64,000 bases of DNA from NCBI RefSeq assembly GCF_001598435.1, contig NZ_BCYY01000002.1, forward strand, positions 471,634-535,633, in the 5' to 3' direction. The position numbers and the translations under genes were made by a program. The notes below the pieces were generated by a model, which saw only the letters and a program-made list of their open reading frames with translations, did no database searches and had not been told where the DNA came from. How positions within the stretch are numbered: position 1 is the stretch's first letter; each line of letters opens with the position of its first letter. This document shows, piece after piece, positions 17,829-26,317 of the stretch. This DNA is from Sphingomonas pituitosa NBRC 102491 (lineage in GTDB: Bacteria > Pseudomonadota > Alphaproteobacteria > Sphingomonadales > Sphingomonadaceae).

Positions 17829-18842
17829 TTAGGCCAGCCGCAGCAGCCGCATCACCATCGCCCTGACGCGGCCGTAATTGCCATCGCGCAACGGTCCGAG
17901 AATGCCGTGCTGCTCAGGCTCGAGAAATGCGAGGGGATGGCCGTCGGGGCGAAACACATAGTGATCGAACCACGCGCTCCAGGCTGCGCGCTCCGCCGCG
18001 GGCCGTTCGGCGATGGCGATCATCGCCAGCAGCATCGCCGTATAGGGCTGGTCGGGCCCGGCGGCGAAGCCGTCCCACCAGAAGTTCACCAGCATGTTGA
18101 CGCTGCCGGTCGCCTCCACCTGGTGCCACCAGAGCTTCGGAATGTAGATCGCGTCGCCCGGTTCCAGTTCGGCAACCAGCGCTCGGTGCCGGGCATGATC
18201 GAACCGCGGGTATCGGTCGTCCGGCGCCCCGCTTGCCGCCGCGAGGCTGACAGGCTGGCCTGCGATGGTGTGATCGATCGGGCCGACATAAAGATCATGG
18301 ATGGCGTCGGGAGGATAGAGCGTGAACCGCCTCTTTCCCGCCACGACGCAGGCGACATTGTCCATGGTGTCATAGTGACAGGCGATCGAGGATTCATGGC
18401 CGATCCAGAAGCGCGGACGCACCGTCGGCGGCAGGAACGCCAGTGTCGTAAGGCGCTCGATGCCGGGCAGGTACGTCTCGGACGTCAGCGAGCCCATGTA
18501 GAGCGTGTCGCGGCCCGGCACGCCTGCGGTGTCGAGAATGGATCGCAGGGCTTCGCGGAACGGCATTGCCCGATGCGCGAAGTTGAACGCCCGCACATCG
18601 GCATCGGCATGACCATAGCGCCCTGCGATTTCGGGCTTTCCCACGAAAAGATCGGCGTCCTTGCCCACGTCGAAGGCGAGGATCTGTTCGGCCGTCGCCA
18701 CGATGTCCGCGCATGCGACGATCGGCCAATGTCCGGCTGCCCCGCGCAACACCACAGGCTCGCAGCGCGTCATCACCGCGGCCTGGAACACGGCCGGGTC
18801 GCGTAGCGCGGTCGCGTCCAGGACTTCGGGGATCGGATTCAC
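17829..18842 (-). CDS. Cupin-like (JmjC/cupin_8) protein
   Basis: 337 residues, no signal peptide. The double-stranded beta-helix fold shows SSIACHYDTMDNVACVV (His-x-Asp, first metal motif), RRFTLYPPDAIHDLYVGP, and GDAIYIPKLWWHQVEATG (distal His), matching 2-oxoglutarate/Fe(II) hydroxylase-like cupin_8 proteins. Substrate unknown. The start overlaps the SapC stop by four bases, so the two are coupled. SapC, cupin_8 and tryptophan-halogenase-like genes recur next to TBDRs in Caulobacter, Xanthomonas and sphingomonads (my general knowledge), where their role is unresolved. The HYD motif and distal His suggest it is metal-competent. Confidence 0.85.
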   Translation of the reverse strand: MNPIPEVLDATALRDPAVFQAAVMTRCEPVVLRGAAGHWPIVACADIVATAEQILAFDVGKDADLFVGKPEIAGRYGHADADVRAFNFAHRAMPFREALRSILDTAGVPGRDTLYMGSLTSETYLPGIERLTTLAFLPPTVRPRFWIGHESSIACHYDTMDNVACVVAGKRRFTLYPPDAIHDLYVGPIDHTIAGQPVSLAAASGAPDDRYPRFDHARHRALVAELEPGDAIYIPKLWWHQVEATGSVNMLVNFWWDGFAAGPDQPYTAMLLAMIAIAERPAAERAAWSAWFDHYVFRPDGHPLAFLEPEQHGILGPLRDGNYGRVRAMVMRLLRLA

Positions 18843-19525
18843 CCCAGGGCCCCTGCCAGCCGATCATTGTACCGACGGGCCAAGCGGCGAACATGCGCGA
18901 TGGAGGAGGACTGGGCATAGGCAAGCTGCAGATCGCCTTGCCTGAACAGGTCGAGCACGGCGTCGTCGGGCAGCGCCTGCAGCCGGTCCAGGCTCACGGT
19001 GTAGAGGCCGTCCAGCTGGATGTAACTTCCGTCATCAAAGTTCAGATGGATGTCGACCGGTTCCAACAGCCTCCGATCCATAAGTCTTTTGATTGCGGCA
19101 TCGGTCTCGGGCAGGCCTGCACGCAGCGTCCCAAGCGCATGCTGGATTCGCCGCAGCGCCGCGCTCGGTGCGCCCTCCCCGTCGAACAGGAGGTCTCCCA
19201 CAGGGCCCGCAAAGACCGGGTGGCTCGGGTCGATGACGATTCCCTCGTCGACGAGGTAGAAGCCCTGCCGCTCCAGATCAGCCGGCCGATACCCGGTCAG
19301 CCGCCCGTTTTCGCCGCTCAAACTCTCGTTCGGCTTGAGACCCAGCACCACCCCCGCATAGAAGGATCCCGTTTCCGGGTGCTTGGTGAAGAAGATCGGG
19401 AACTCGTGCGCGGCGGAGACGAACTCGGAAATCACAATCTGCGCGAAATGCCGCCCAGCATCAGGCGCTTGCGATACACGGAGCTCCGCATGCTGCTCGA
19501 AACTCAAGCTCTCCCACTGTTGCAC
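18839..19525 (-). CDS. SapC family protein
   Basis: 228 residues from a GTG at 19525 with GGGGA upstream. Recognised by family pattern: IVISEFVSAAHEFPIFFTKHPETGSFYAGVVLGL near 30-65, ENGRLTGYRPADLERQGFYL near 70-92, and DGSYIQLDGLYTVSLDRLQALPD near 165-187. SapC was named from a Campylobacter surface-layer locus, but the relatives in TBDR loci have no demonstrated function. It is transcribed with the cupin_8 gene and divergently from the TBDR at 19759, sharing a 233-base regulatory region. Confidence 0.85.
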   Translation of the reverse strand: MQQWESLSFEQHAELRVSQAPDAGRHFAQIVISEFVSAAHEFPIFFTKHPETGSFYAGVVLGLKPNESLSGENGRLTGYRPADLERQGFYLVDEGIVIDPSHPVFAGPVGDLLFDGEGAPSAALRRIQHALGTLRAGLPETDAAIKRLMDRRLLEPVDIHLNFDDGSYIQLDGLYTVSLDRLQALPDDAVLDLFRQGDLQLAYAQSSSIAHVRRLARRYNDRLAGALG

Positions 19526-19622
19526 CGCCGTCCCCTCCGTCGAACCATTCTCGTGTTTCTGGCAACGTGATGCACTGCCCGACCGATGCGGCCAAGGGAG
19601 ATATTTGCTCCGACTTATAAAC

Positions 19623-19660
19623 TTGCATCCCCTCGCGGCTTTGATATGTTACCGCTAACT
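19623..19660 (+). promoter_or_regulatory. TBDR promoter with LacI-type operator
   Basis: -35 TTGCAT (19623-19628), 16 bases, -10 TATGTT (19645-19650). The palindrome TGTTACCGCTAACT (19647-19660) starts two bases into the -10, the same offset as in the GH9 promoter at 29178-29215. This supports a LacI/GalR-family repressor. Confidence 0.6.
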
Positions 19661-19758
19661 AGCCAGGGTGTTCGGAGGGTAACTCCGGTCCTTTTGGCGA
19701 GTTCACCCGTCGTGATCCCTCGAAGCAGAAGGGGCGCGACCAGAGAGGGGATACCGAA

Positions 19759-22659
19759 ATGGTCTTATCGTTCGCGAATCGCGTCCGCAGCCAAATTTTG
19801 TTAACGTTACCTGCCCTCGCCGGCGCGTCCAGCGTGCTGGCCCTGGCGGCCGCTGCTCCCAGCTATGCACAAGCTCCGGCGTCGTCTTCGGGCACGACTC
19901 AGGATTCGCAGGCTGGCGTCGGAAGCGAGGACGAAATCATCGTCACCGGCCTGCGCGGGTCGCTCCAGCGCAACCTCGACATCAAGCGCGAGTCGTCGGG
20001 CGTGGTCGACGTCATCTCCGCCGAGGACATCGGCAAGTTCCCCGACTCCAACGTCGCGGCCTCGCTCCAGCGCCTGCCCGGCGTGTCGATCCAGCGCTCC
20101 GGATCGCGCGGCGAGCCCACCGGCATCACCGTTCGCGGCTTTGGCGGCGACTTCAACACCACGCTGTATGATGGTCGCCGCATCTCCACTGCGACCGGCG
20201 GACGCCAGATCGACTTCAGCACCGTGGGTGTCGACTTCATCGGGCAATTGTCCGTCATGAAGACGCCGGACGTGTCGCTCGCGTCCAGCTCGATCGGCGC
20301 AACGGTGGACATCAAGTTCCCGAACGCATTCGATCATCCCGGCTTCCGCATGGCAGCCACCGCGTCGGGCTCGCTCCAGGATCGCGCCGACAAGATCGTG
20401 CCGACCGGCGGCCTGCTGATCAGCAACACCTTCGCGGGCGACACGCTCGGCGTGCTGGCCGACGTGATCTATACGCGCCGCGATACCGACACCAACCGCG
20501 TCTATGTGTCCGGTTGGCCGGGCGGCAATTTCTCGCCCTGCCAGCTGACCGCCGCCTGCACCCAGCAGCAGCTTCAGGACAAGTCGCTGCCGGGCTGGTT
20601 CCCGCAGCAATATGGCGCCGAGCAGCAGCGCGTCCGCGACGAGCGCGTCGATGCGCGCATCTCGCTCCAGTACCATCCCTCGGAAGAGCTGATGGTGACG
20701 CTGGACAACAACTTCTCGCGCCAGAACATCACCCAGGAGAATTACGCGTTCGGCGTCTGGTTCAACCAGGGCGATCTGCGCAACGTCACGCTGGACAAGA
20801 ACGGCACCGCGGTCGATTTCACCCAGGCCGGCACGCCGACCGATTTCACCGCCGCGCTCAACAAGCAGATCCTGCAGACCAACCAGACCGGCCTGAACCT
20901 CAAATACAGCGCATCCGACCATCTGAGCTTCGAGGCCGACGCCGCCTATGCGAAGAGCTGGCTGAATCCCGGCGACACGATCGGCAGCCAGAACGGCGAC
21001 ATCGGCTATGGCGGCAATCTGGGCAACGTGCTGCGCTTCCGGGTAACCGGCGACAGCAAGGATAGCTTCCCGACGATGAGCAACTTCGGGCCGGCCGGCA
21101 ATGCCGCCGGCTGGGCGAACACCGCGGTGATCGGCTCGCACGTCACCGTCAACCAGACGCAGAAGAACACCGACGACCTCGCGCAATTCCGCGCACTCGC
21201 CACCTGGAAGCAGGAGAACCTGACGCTCAAGGCCGGCGGGCAGGTCTATCAGGACACGTTCAACTTCCGCAACCAGAGTACCTTCACCAACAACTTCTGG
21301 CAGGCCTATGCCGGCTATGGCGCACCCTCGGGCCGCACGACCGGCATCGCGCCGCTGCCGGCCAGCCTGTATCAGGGCTCGATCAGCCTCAACGACTTCA
21401 TCCCCGGCTTCGGCGGGGCGCTTCCCCCGTCGGTGTTCATCTTCAGCCCGGTCGCCTATCAGCAATATCTGACCGGCCTCGGCAATCCGCAGACGAAGAA
21501 CATCCCGGGCTATAATTACGGCAGCGTAACCGGCTTCACCGGTACGTTCGACGAGGCCGTGGATCCGGGCAGCGTGCTGCGCGTGCGGGAGCGGACCTGG
21601 TCGCTGTTCTTCAACGCCAGCTTCAAGGCCGACGTGGGCGGCATGCCGTTCACCCTCAACGCGGGCGTACGCAACGAGACCACGAACCTGACCGCCACCG
21701 GCCAGGGCCGCCTGCCGACCCTGATCGTCACCAGCACCGCCGATCCGACGCTGCTCAGCGTGCCGACCTACACCGACATCCAGGGCGTCACGAGCAAGAG
21801 CTCCTACTCCTTCCTGCTGCCCAGCTTCGACGCGAAGCTCGAACTGACCAACAACCTCATCCTCCGTGTCGATGCTTCGCGGACCCTCACCCGTCCGACG
21901 CTCAACCTGCTGAACCCGGTGCTGAACGTGGGCAGCGGCCAGCGTGTCGGGGCGCTCACGGCCAGCGGCGGCAATCCGAACCTGAAGCCCTATCTCGCCG
22001 ACAATTTCGACATCGGCGCGGAGTGGTATTACCAGCGCAACTCCTACCTTTCGGTCGGATTCTTCCTGAAAAACGTGTCGAACTTCATCGTGGGCGGCGT
22101 CACCCGGCAGTCGATCAACAACGTGGTCGATCCGACCACCGGGCAGCTGGCGAGCTTCGCGGTTTCGCAGCAGGTCAACGGGCCGGACGCTACCGTCCGG
22201 GGCGTCGAGCTCGCCCTGCAGCACGTCTTCGGCAATTCGGGCTTCGGCTTCCAGGCGAACGCCACGCTGGTCGATACCAACCGCCCCTATGACGACAAGA
22301 ACCGGTCGCAGACCGGGTTCGCGGTCACCGGCCTCGCCAACTCGGCGAACTTCGTCGGCTTCTACGACAAGAGCGGTTTCCAGATCCGCGCCGCGCTCAA
22401 CTGGCGCGACAAGTATCTGCTCCAGTTCGGCCAGAACCAGAATACCGGGTCGTTCGGCGCCGAACCGACCTTCGTGAACCAGAGCTTCCAGGTCGATCTC
22501 ACGACCAGCTATGACATCTCGAAGCAGTTCAGCGTGTTCGCCGAAGCGCTGAACCTCAACAACAACCAGCAGAGCACCCATGGTCGCTACAGCAACCAGC
22601 TGCTGGACGTGTTCGACTATGGCCGGCGGTACACGCTGGGCCTGCGGTATCGGTTCTGA
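19759..22659 (+). CDS. TonB-dependent receptor (Xanthomonas/Caulobacter type)
   Basis: 966 residues. GAGGGGATACCGAA precedes the ATG. Signal peptide about 1-38 (LAGASSVLALAAAAPSYAQ), TonB-box-like DEIIVTGLRGSLQR, and a plug with FPDSNVAASLQRLPGVSIQR and ITVRGFGGDFNTTLYDGRR. The barrel contains VDASRTLTRPTLNLLNP and ends in LGLRYRF with C-terminal Phe. It heads a cluster with tryptophan-halogenase-like, sialate-esterase-like and GH3 genes, and its promoter carries a LacI-type palindrome shared with the GH9 promoter. The likely ligand is a beta-linked plant oligosaccharide (inference). Confidence 0.95.
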   Translation: MVLSFANRVRSQILLTLPALAGASSVLALAAAAPSYAQAPASSSGTTQDSQAGVGSEDEIIVTGLRGSLQRNLDIKRESSGVVDVISAEDIGKFPDSNVAASLQRLPGVSIQRSGSRGEPTGITVRGFGGDFNTTLYDGRRISTATGGRQIDFSTVGVDFIGQLSVMKTPDVSLASSSIGATVDIKFPNAFDHPGFRMAATASGSLQDRADKIVPTGGLLISNTFAGDTLGVLADVIYTRRDTDTNRVYVSGWPGGNFSPCQLTAACTQQQLQDKSLPGWFPQQYGAEQQRVRDERVDARISLQYHPSEELMVTLDNNFSRQNITQENYAFGVWFNQGDLRNVTLDKNGTAVDFTQAGTPTDFTAALNKQILQTNQTGLNLKYSASDHLSFEADAAYAKSWLNPGDTIGSQNGDIGYGGNLGNVLRFRVTGDSKDSFPTMSNFGPAGNAAGWANTAVIGSHVTVNQTQKNTDDLAQFRALATWKQENLTLKAGGQVYQDTFNFRNQSTFTNNFWQAYAGYGAPSGRTTGIAPLPASLYQGSISLNDFIPGFGGALPPSVFIFSPVAYQQYLTGLGNPQTKNIPGYNYGSVTGFTGTFDEAVDPGSVLRVRERTWSLFFNASFKADVGGMPFTLNAGVRNETTNLTATGQGRLPTLIVTSTADPTLLSVPTYTDIQGVTSKSSYSFLLPSFDAKLELTNNLILRVDASRTLTRPTLNLLNPVLNVGSGQRVGALTASGGNPNLKPYLADNFDIGAEWYYQRNSYLSVGFFLKNVSNFIVGGVTRQSINNVVDPTTGQLASFAVSQQVNGPDATVRGVELALQHVFGNSGFGFQANATLVDTNRPYDDKNRSQTGFAVTGLANSANFVGFYDKSGFQIRAALNWRDKYLLQFGQNQNTGSFGAEPTFVNQSFQVDLTTSYDISKQFSVFAEALNLNNNQQSTHGRYSNQLLDVFDYGRRYTLGLRYRF

Positions 22660-22683
22660 TACCGCGACGTACGAATGACCCTC

Positions 22684-22714
22684 GGGCGGGGTGTACCTGA
22701 CGTATACCCCGCCC
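22684..22714 (+). terminator. Strong intergenic hairpin between TBDR and halogenase-like gene
   Basis: GGGCGGGGTGTAC (22684-22696) pairs with GTATACCCCGCCC (22702-22714) over a five-base loop: 13 pairs including one G-T wobble. No T-run follows (CTCGTTCC). It is probably a 3' stabiliser or partial terminator that leaves the receptor mRNA in excess over the downstream genes. Confidence 0.6.
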
Positions 22715-22738
22715 CTCGTTCCGGCATCGGGCAGACCT

Positions 22739-24280
22739 ATGCACGAAATCAAGAACATCGTGATCGTCGGGGGTGGCACGGCAGGCTGGCTTACCGCCGG
22801 CGTCATCGCGGCCCGCCACCAGGCGCGCCGGGCGCAGGGCTTCACCGTAACCCTCGTCGAATCCCCCAATGTGCCGATCATCGGCGTGGGCGAAGGCACC
22901 TGGCCGACGCTCAGGACCACACTCCGCAAGATCGGCGTTTCCGAAACCGAGTTCTTCCGCCAGTGTGACGCCGCCTTCAAGCAGGGCGCGCGCTTCAACC
23001 GCTGGACGACCGGTGCCGCCGACGACGGCTATTATCACCCGCTGATGCTGCCCCAGGGCTTCGCGCAGACGAACCTGGTGCCGCATTGGCTGGCCGGCGA
23101 GGACAACGAAAGCTTCTGCGACGCGGTCACGCCGCAGGGGCGGATATGCGATGCGGGCCTCGCGCCGAAGACGATGGCCACCGCGGAATATGAGGGCGTG
23201 GCGAACTACGCCTATCATCTGGACGCGGGCAAATTCTCCTCGTTCCTGCAGCGCCATTGCTGCGACACGCTCGGCGTGCGGCACGTGCTGGCCGACGTCA
23301 CCGACGTGCATCTCACGGAAAGCGGCGACATCGACCGGCTCGATACCGAGCAGGGCGTCACCATCGACGGCGACCTGTTCGTCGATTGCACCGGCTTCGC
23401 GGCGCTGCTGATCGGCAAGGCGCTCGGCGTCGGCTTCCGCGATTGCAGCGACGTGCTGTTCTGCGACACGGCGCTTGCGATGCAGGTGCCCTATGCCGAT
23501 CCCGAAGATCCCATCGCCAGCCACACCATTTCCACCGCGCAGTCGGCCGGCTGGATCTGGGACATCGGCCTGCCCACCCGCCGGGGCGTGGGCCATGTCT
23601 TCTCCAGCAGCCACACCAGCATCGACGATGCCGAGCGCGCGCTGCGCGACTATGTCGGCGCCGCCGCATCCGACCTGTCGGTCCGCCGCCTCGCCATCCG
23701 TTCGGGCCACCGCGAAACCTTCTGGAAGAAGAACTGCGTGGCGGTAGGCCTTGCCGCCGGCTTTCTTGAGCCGCTGGAAGCCTCGGCCATCGTGCTGATC
23801 GAGCTCTCGGCCAAGATCATCGCGGAACAGCTTCCCGCCTGCCGCGAAGTGATGGACACCGTCGCCCGGCGCTACAACGATACCACCCTGTATCGTTGGG
23901 GACGGATCATCGACTTCCTCAAGCTCCACTATTCGCTGACGAAACGCACCGACACCGAGTTCTGGCGCGACAACCAGCGCGCGGAGACAATTCCCGATCG
24001 CCTGCGCGAGCTGATGACGCTTTGGGAATATCATGCGCCGTGGCTGCACGACGAGTTCGACCGGGTCGAGGAGGTCTTTCCCTCGGCGAGCTACCAATAT
24101 GTTCTCTACGGCATGGGGCATCGGACCATGGTTCCGCCGGGCACGTTCGAGAGCGATGCGGACCAGGCGGCGCGCCTTCGCCGCGAGAACAAGATCTACA
24201 CCGATCGCCTGCTGCAGGGCCTGCCCAAGCACCGCGCCCTGATCGATCGGATCGTCCAACATGGCCTCCAGCCCATCTGA
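22739..24280 (+). CDS. Tryptophan-halogenase-like flavoprotein (PrnA family)
   Basis: 513 residues from the ATG at 22739, giving the N-terminus MHEIKNIVIVGGGTAGW with the FAD-binding GGGTAGW loop. The family lysine is present (Lys81 in DAAFKQGARF, matching Lys79 of PrnA/RebH), as is the conserved acidic stretch FLEPLEAS (Glu344/Glu347). The halogenase signature WxWxIP at 272-277 reads WIWDIG here, with Gly for Pro277. No signal peptide, so cytosolic; a flavin reductase partner is not encoded nearby. Such paralogues recur in TBDR sugar loci and their substrate is unknown; indole halogenation is not implied. Clustered with SapC and cupin_8. Confidence 0.88.
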   Translation: MHEIKNIVIVGGGTAGWLTAGVIAARHQARRAQGFTVTLVESPNVPIIGVGEGTWPTLRTTLRKIGVSETEFFRQCDAAFKQGARFNRWTTGAADDGYYHPLMLPQGFAQTNLVPHWLAGEDNESFCDAVTPQGRICDAGLAPKTMATAEYEGVANYAYHLDAGKFSSFLQRHCCDTLGVRHVLADVTDVHLTESGDIDRLDTEQGVTIDGDLFVDCTGFAALLIGKALGVGFRDCSDVLFCDTALAMQVPYADPEDPIASHTISTAQSAGWIWDIGLPTRRGVGHVFSSSHTSIDDAERALRDYVGAAASDLSVRRLAIRSGHRETFWKKNCVAVGLAAGFLEPLEASAIVLIELSAKIIAEQLPACREVMDTVARRYNDTTLYRWGRIIDFLKLHYSLTKRTDTEFWRDNQRAETIPDRLRELMTLWEYHAPWLHDEFDRVEEVFPSASYQYVLYGMGHRTMVPPGTFESDADQAARLRRENKIYTDRLLQGLPKHRALIDRIVQHGLQPI

Positions 24281-24296
24281 ACCACGGAGTAGACGG

Positions 24297-26237
24297 ATGC
24301 CCAGGCGATTGATCGGCCTTGCAGCATTGGCGACGGGCCTGTGCGCGGCTGCCGGTGCCCATGCCCAGCCGCGGCTGGACGGCGTGTTTTCCTCGCATGC
24401 GGTGATCCAGCGCGATCAACCGATCACGCTCGCCGGCAGCGCCCGTCCGGGCGAAACAGTGATGATCAGCCTCGCCGGGCGGAGCGTGAGCATCGCCGCC
24501 GACCGCGACGGCCGGTTCAAGGCGCAGCTTCCCGCCCTGCCCGCTGGCGGCCCGTTCACGCTCACGCTGGCGGCGCCGAGCGGCGCCACGGTTCTGGATG
24601 ACATCCTGATCGGCGACGTCTTCCTCTGCTCGGGCCAGAGCAACATGGAGATGAAGGTCCGCGACGCGCAGAGCCTGTTCCCCGAGGCGCATGCGCCAGT
24701 GGACCAGCGGCTCCGGCTGCTGACGGTGGACAAGAGGACGGCGGTTGCGCCCCTCGCCCGGTTCGATGCGTCGCCGGTCTGGCAAATCGCCGGCCCTGAT
24801 ACGTCGCCGTCCTTCTCCGCCGCCTGCCTCTACATGGTCCAGTCGCTGCGCCGCGACGGGGATGTGCCGGTGGGCGCGATCCATTCCAGCTGGGGAGGAT
24901 CGCGGATCAGCGCCTGGATGAGCGACACGGCCCTGCGCCGGAGCGGCCTCGCCGACGAGGCTGACCTGCTTGCCCTCTACGCCCGCGATCCCGCGGCAGC
25001 GACGCGACGTACCTCCACGCTGTGGGAGGCCTGGTGGCGCGCCGCCAGCGGCGAGGCTGCAGGTTCCGAACCGTGGCAGCCGAATGCCGTGCTCGACTGG
25101 CGCCCTGTCCCTGCCTTCACCAATTTCGAAAGCTGGGGCGTGCCCGAGCTGGCCAACTACAACGGCATGCTCTGGTACCAGCGCACGGTCGAGCTCACCG
25201 ATGCGCAGGCGCGCGGTGCCGCCACCCTGTCGCTGGGCATGATCGACGATGCCGATCGCACCTGGGTCAACGGGATCGGCGTCGGCGGTACCAGCCTTGC
25301 CGGCGCGCAGCGGATCTACGTCCTCCCCGCGGGCACGCTGAAGTCCGGGCGCAACGTCCTCACCGTCAATGACGACGACGTCTATGCGCTCGGCGGGATG
25401 CTGGGTCCGGTGGAGGCCATGCGGCTCACGCTCGCGGACGGCACCAGCATTCCGCTCGGCACCGGATGGCGCTATGCGATCGCCAGGCGCGTGCCGGGTG
25501 CCGCGCCGCGCGTGCCCTGGGACGATATCAACGGCGCCGGCACCCTGTTCAACGCGATGCTCGCGCCGCTCGCCCCGATCCGCCTGGCCGGCATCGCCTG
25601 GTATCAGGGCGAATCCGACACCGCGATCCCCGGCTATGACCAGCGCCTGCGCGCGATGATCGCGGACTGGCGGGATCGCTTCGGCAGCCCGGCGACGGCG
25701 TTCGTCATCGCCCAGCTCGCCAATTATGGCGCGCCCGCTTCGGCACCCTCGGAAAGCGGCTGGGCCGATGTGCGCGACGCCCAGCGCCGGGTCGCCGCCA
25801 CCGACCCCCATGCGGGGCTGGCGGTGACGCTCGACATCGGCGACGCTTCGGACATTCACCCGGGCGAGAAGCGGCTCGTCGGCCAGCGGCTGGCGCAGGC
25901 GATGCGCGCGGCGCTGGCAGGCGCCCGCGATGGCCGGGCAGGCCCCGCCATCGCCTCGGTCGAACGCCAGGGCAGCGGCGTGGTGCTCCACTTCACCGGC
26001 GTGACGGGGGCGCTGCATACGAACAGTTCCGATCAGGCGATCGGCTTCGAACTCTGCGGCCCCGCGCCGGGGAGTTGCCGCTTTGCCGCAGCACGGGCGG
26101 CCGGCGCCAGCGTGACGCTTGCCGGCGACGGCAAGCCGGTGACCCGCGTCCGCTATGTCTGGGCGGATGCCCCTGCCACCAACCTGGCGGACGAGGCGCG
26201 CCTGCCCGTCGGCACCTTCGAACTCTCCGTCCCATGA
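24297..26237 (+). CDS. Sialate O-acetylesterase-like SGNH esterase, secreted
   Basis: 646 residues from the ATG at 24297 (GGAG at 24286-24289). Signal peptide about 1-23 (LATGLCAAAGAHAQP). An N-terminal beta-sandwich (about 24-100) precedes the SGNH hydrolase core. The nucleophile is Ser115 in LCSGQSNMEM; further blocks are AIHSSWGGSRISAWM, AGIAWYQGESDT (block V-like), and Asp519-x-His521 in SDIHPGEKRLVG. A jelly-roll insert, LWYQRTVELTDAQARGA with TWVNGIGVGG, sits between blocks, as in SIAE homologues. Bacterial members in glycan loci deacetylate xylan, pectin or xyloglucan side groups; removing acetyl so that GH3/GH9 can act fits the neighbourhood. Confidence 0.9.
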   Translation: MPRRLIGLAALATGLCAAAGAHAQPRLDGVFSSHAVIQRDQPITLAGSARPGETVMISLAGRSVSIAADRDGRFKAQLPALPAGGPFTLTLAAPSGATVLDDILIGDVFLCSGQSNMEMKVRDAQSLFPEAHAPVDQRLRLLTVDKRTAVAPLARFDASPVWQIAGPDTSPSFSAACLYMVQSLRRDGDVPVGAIHSSWGGSRISAWMSDTALRRSGLADEADLLALYARDPAAATRRTSTLWEAWWRAASGEAAGSEPWQPNAVLDWRPVPAFTNFESWGVPELANYNGMLWYQRTVELTDAQARGAATLSLGMIDDADRTWVNGIGVGGTSLAGAQRIYVLPAGTLKSGRNVLTVNDDDVYALGGMLGPVEAMRLTLADGTSIPLGTGWRYAIARRVPGAAPRVPWDDINGAGTLFNAMLAPLAPIRLAGIAWYQGESDTAIPGYDQRLRAMIADWRDRFGSPATAFVIAQLANYGAPASAPSESGWADVRDAQRRVAATDPHAGLAVTLDIGDASDIHPGEKRLVGQRLAQAMRAALAGARDGRAGPAIASVERQGSGVVLHFTGVTGALHTNSSDQAIGFELCGPAPGSCRFAAARAAGASVTLAGDGKPVTRVRYVWADAPATNLADEARLPVGTFELSVP

Positions 26238-26317
26238 CGCCTCGCGAGGTGCGAGCCGATCCCCCACTCCCGCGTGCGTCCGATCGGGTGCGCGACCTGC
26301 CTGCGGAGAAACGACTG

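Noticed and set aside
19799..19812. TGTTAACGTTACCT inside the TBDR signal-peptide coding region as a second LacI-type site
   Set aside because: Right arm mismatches and position is well inside the gene; likely chance.
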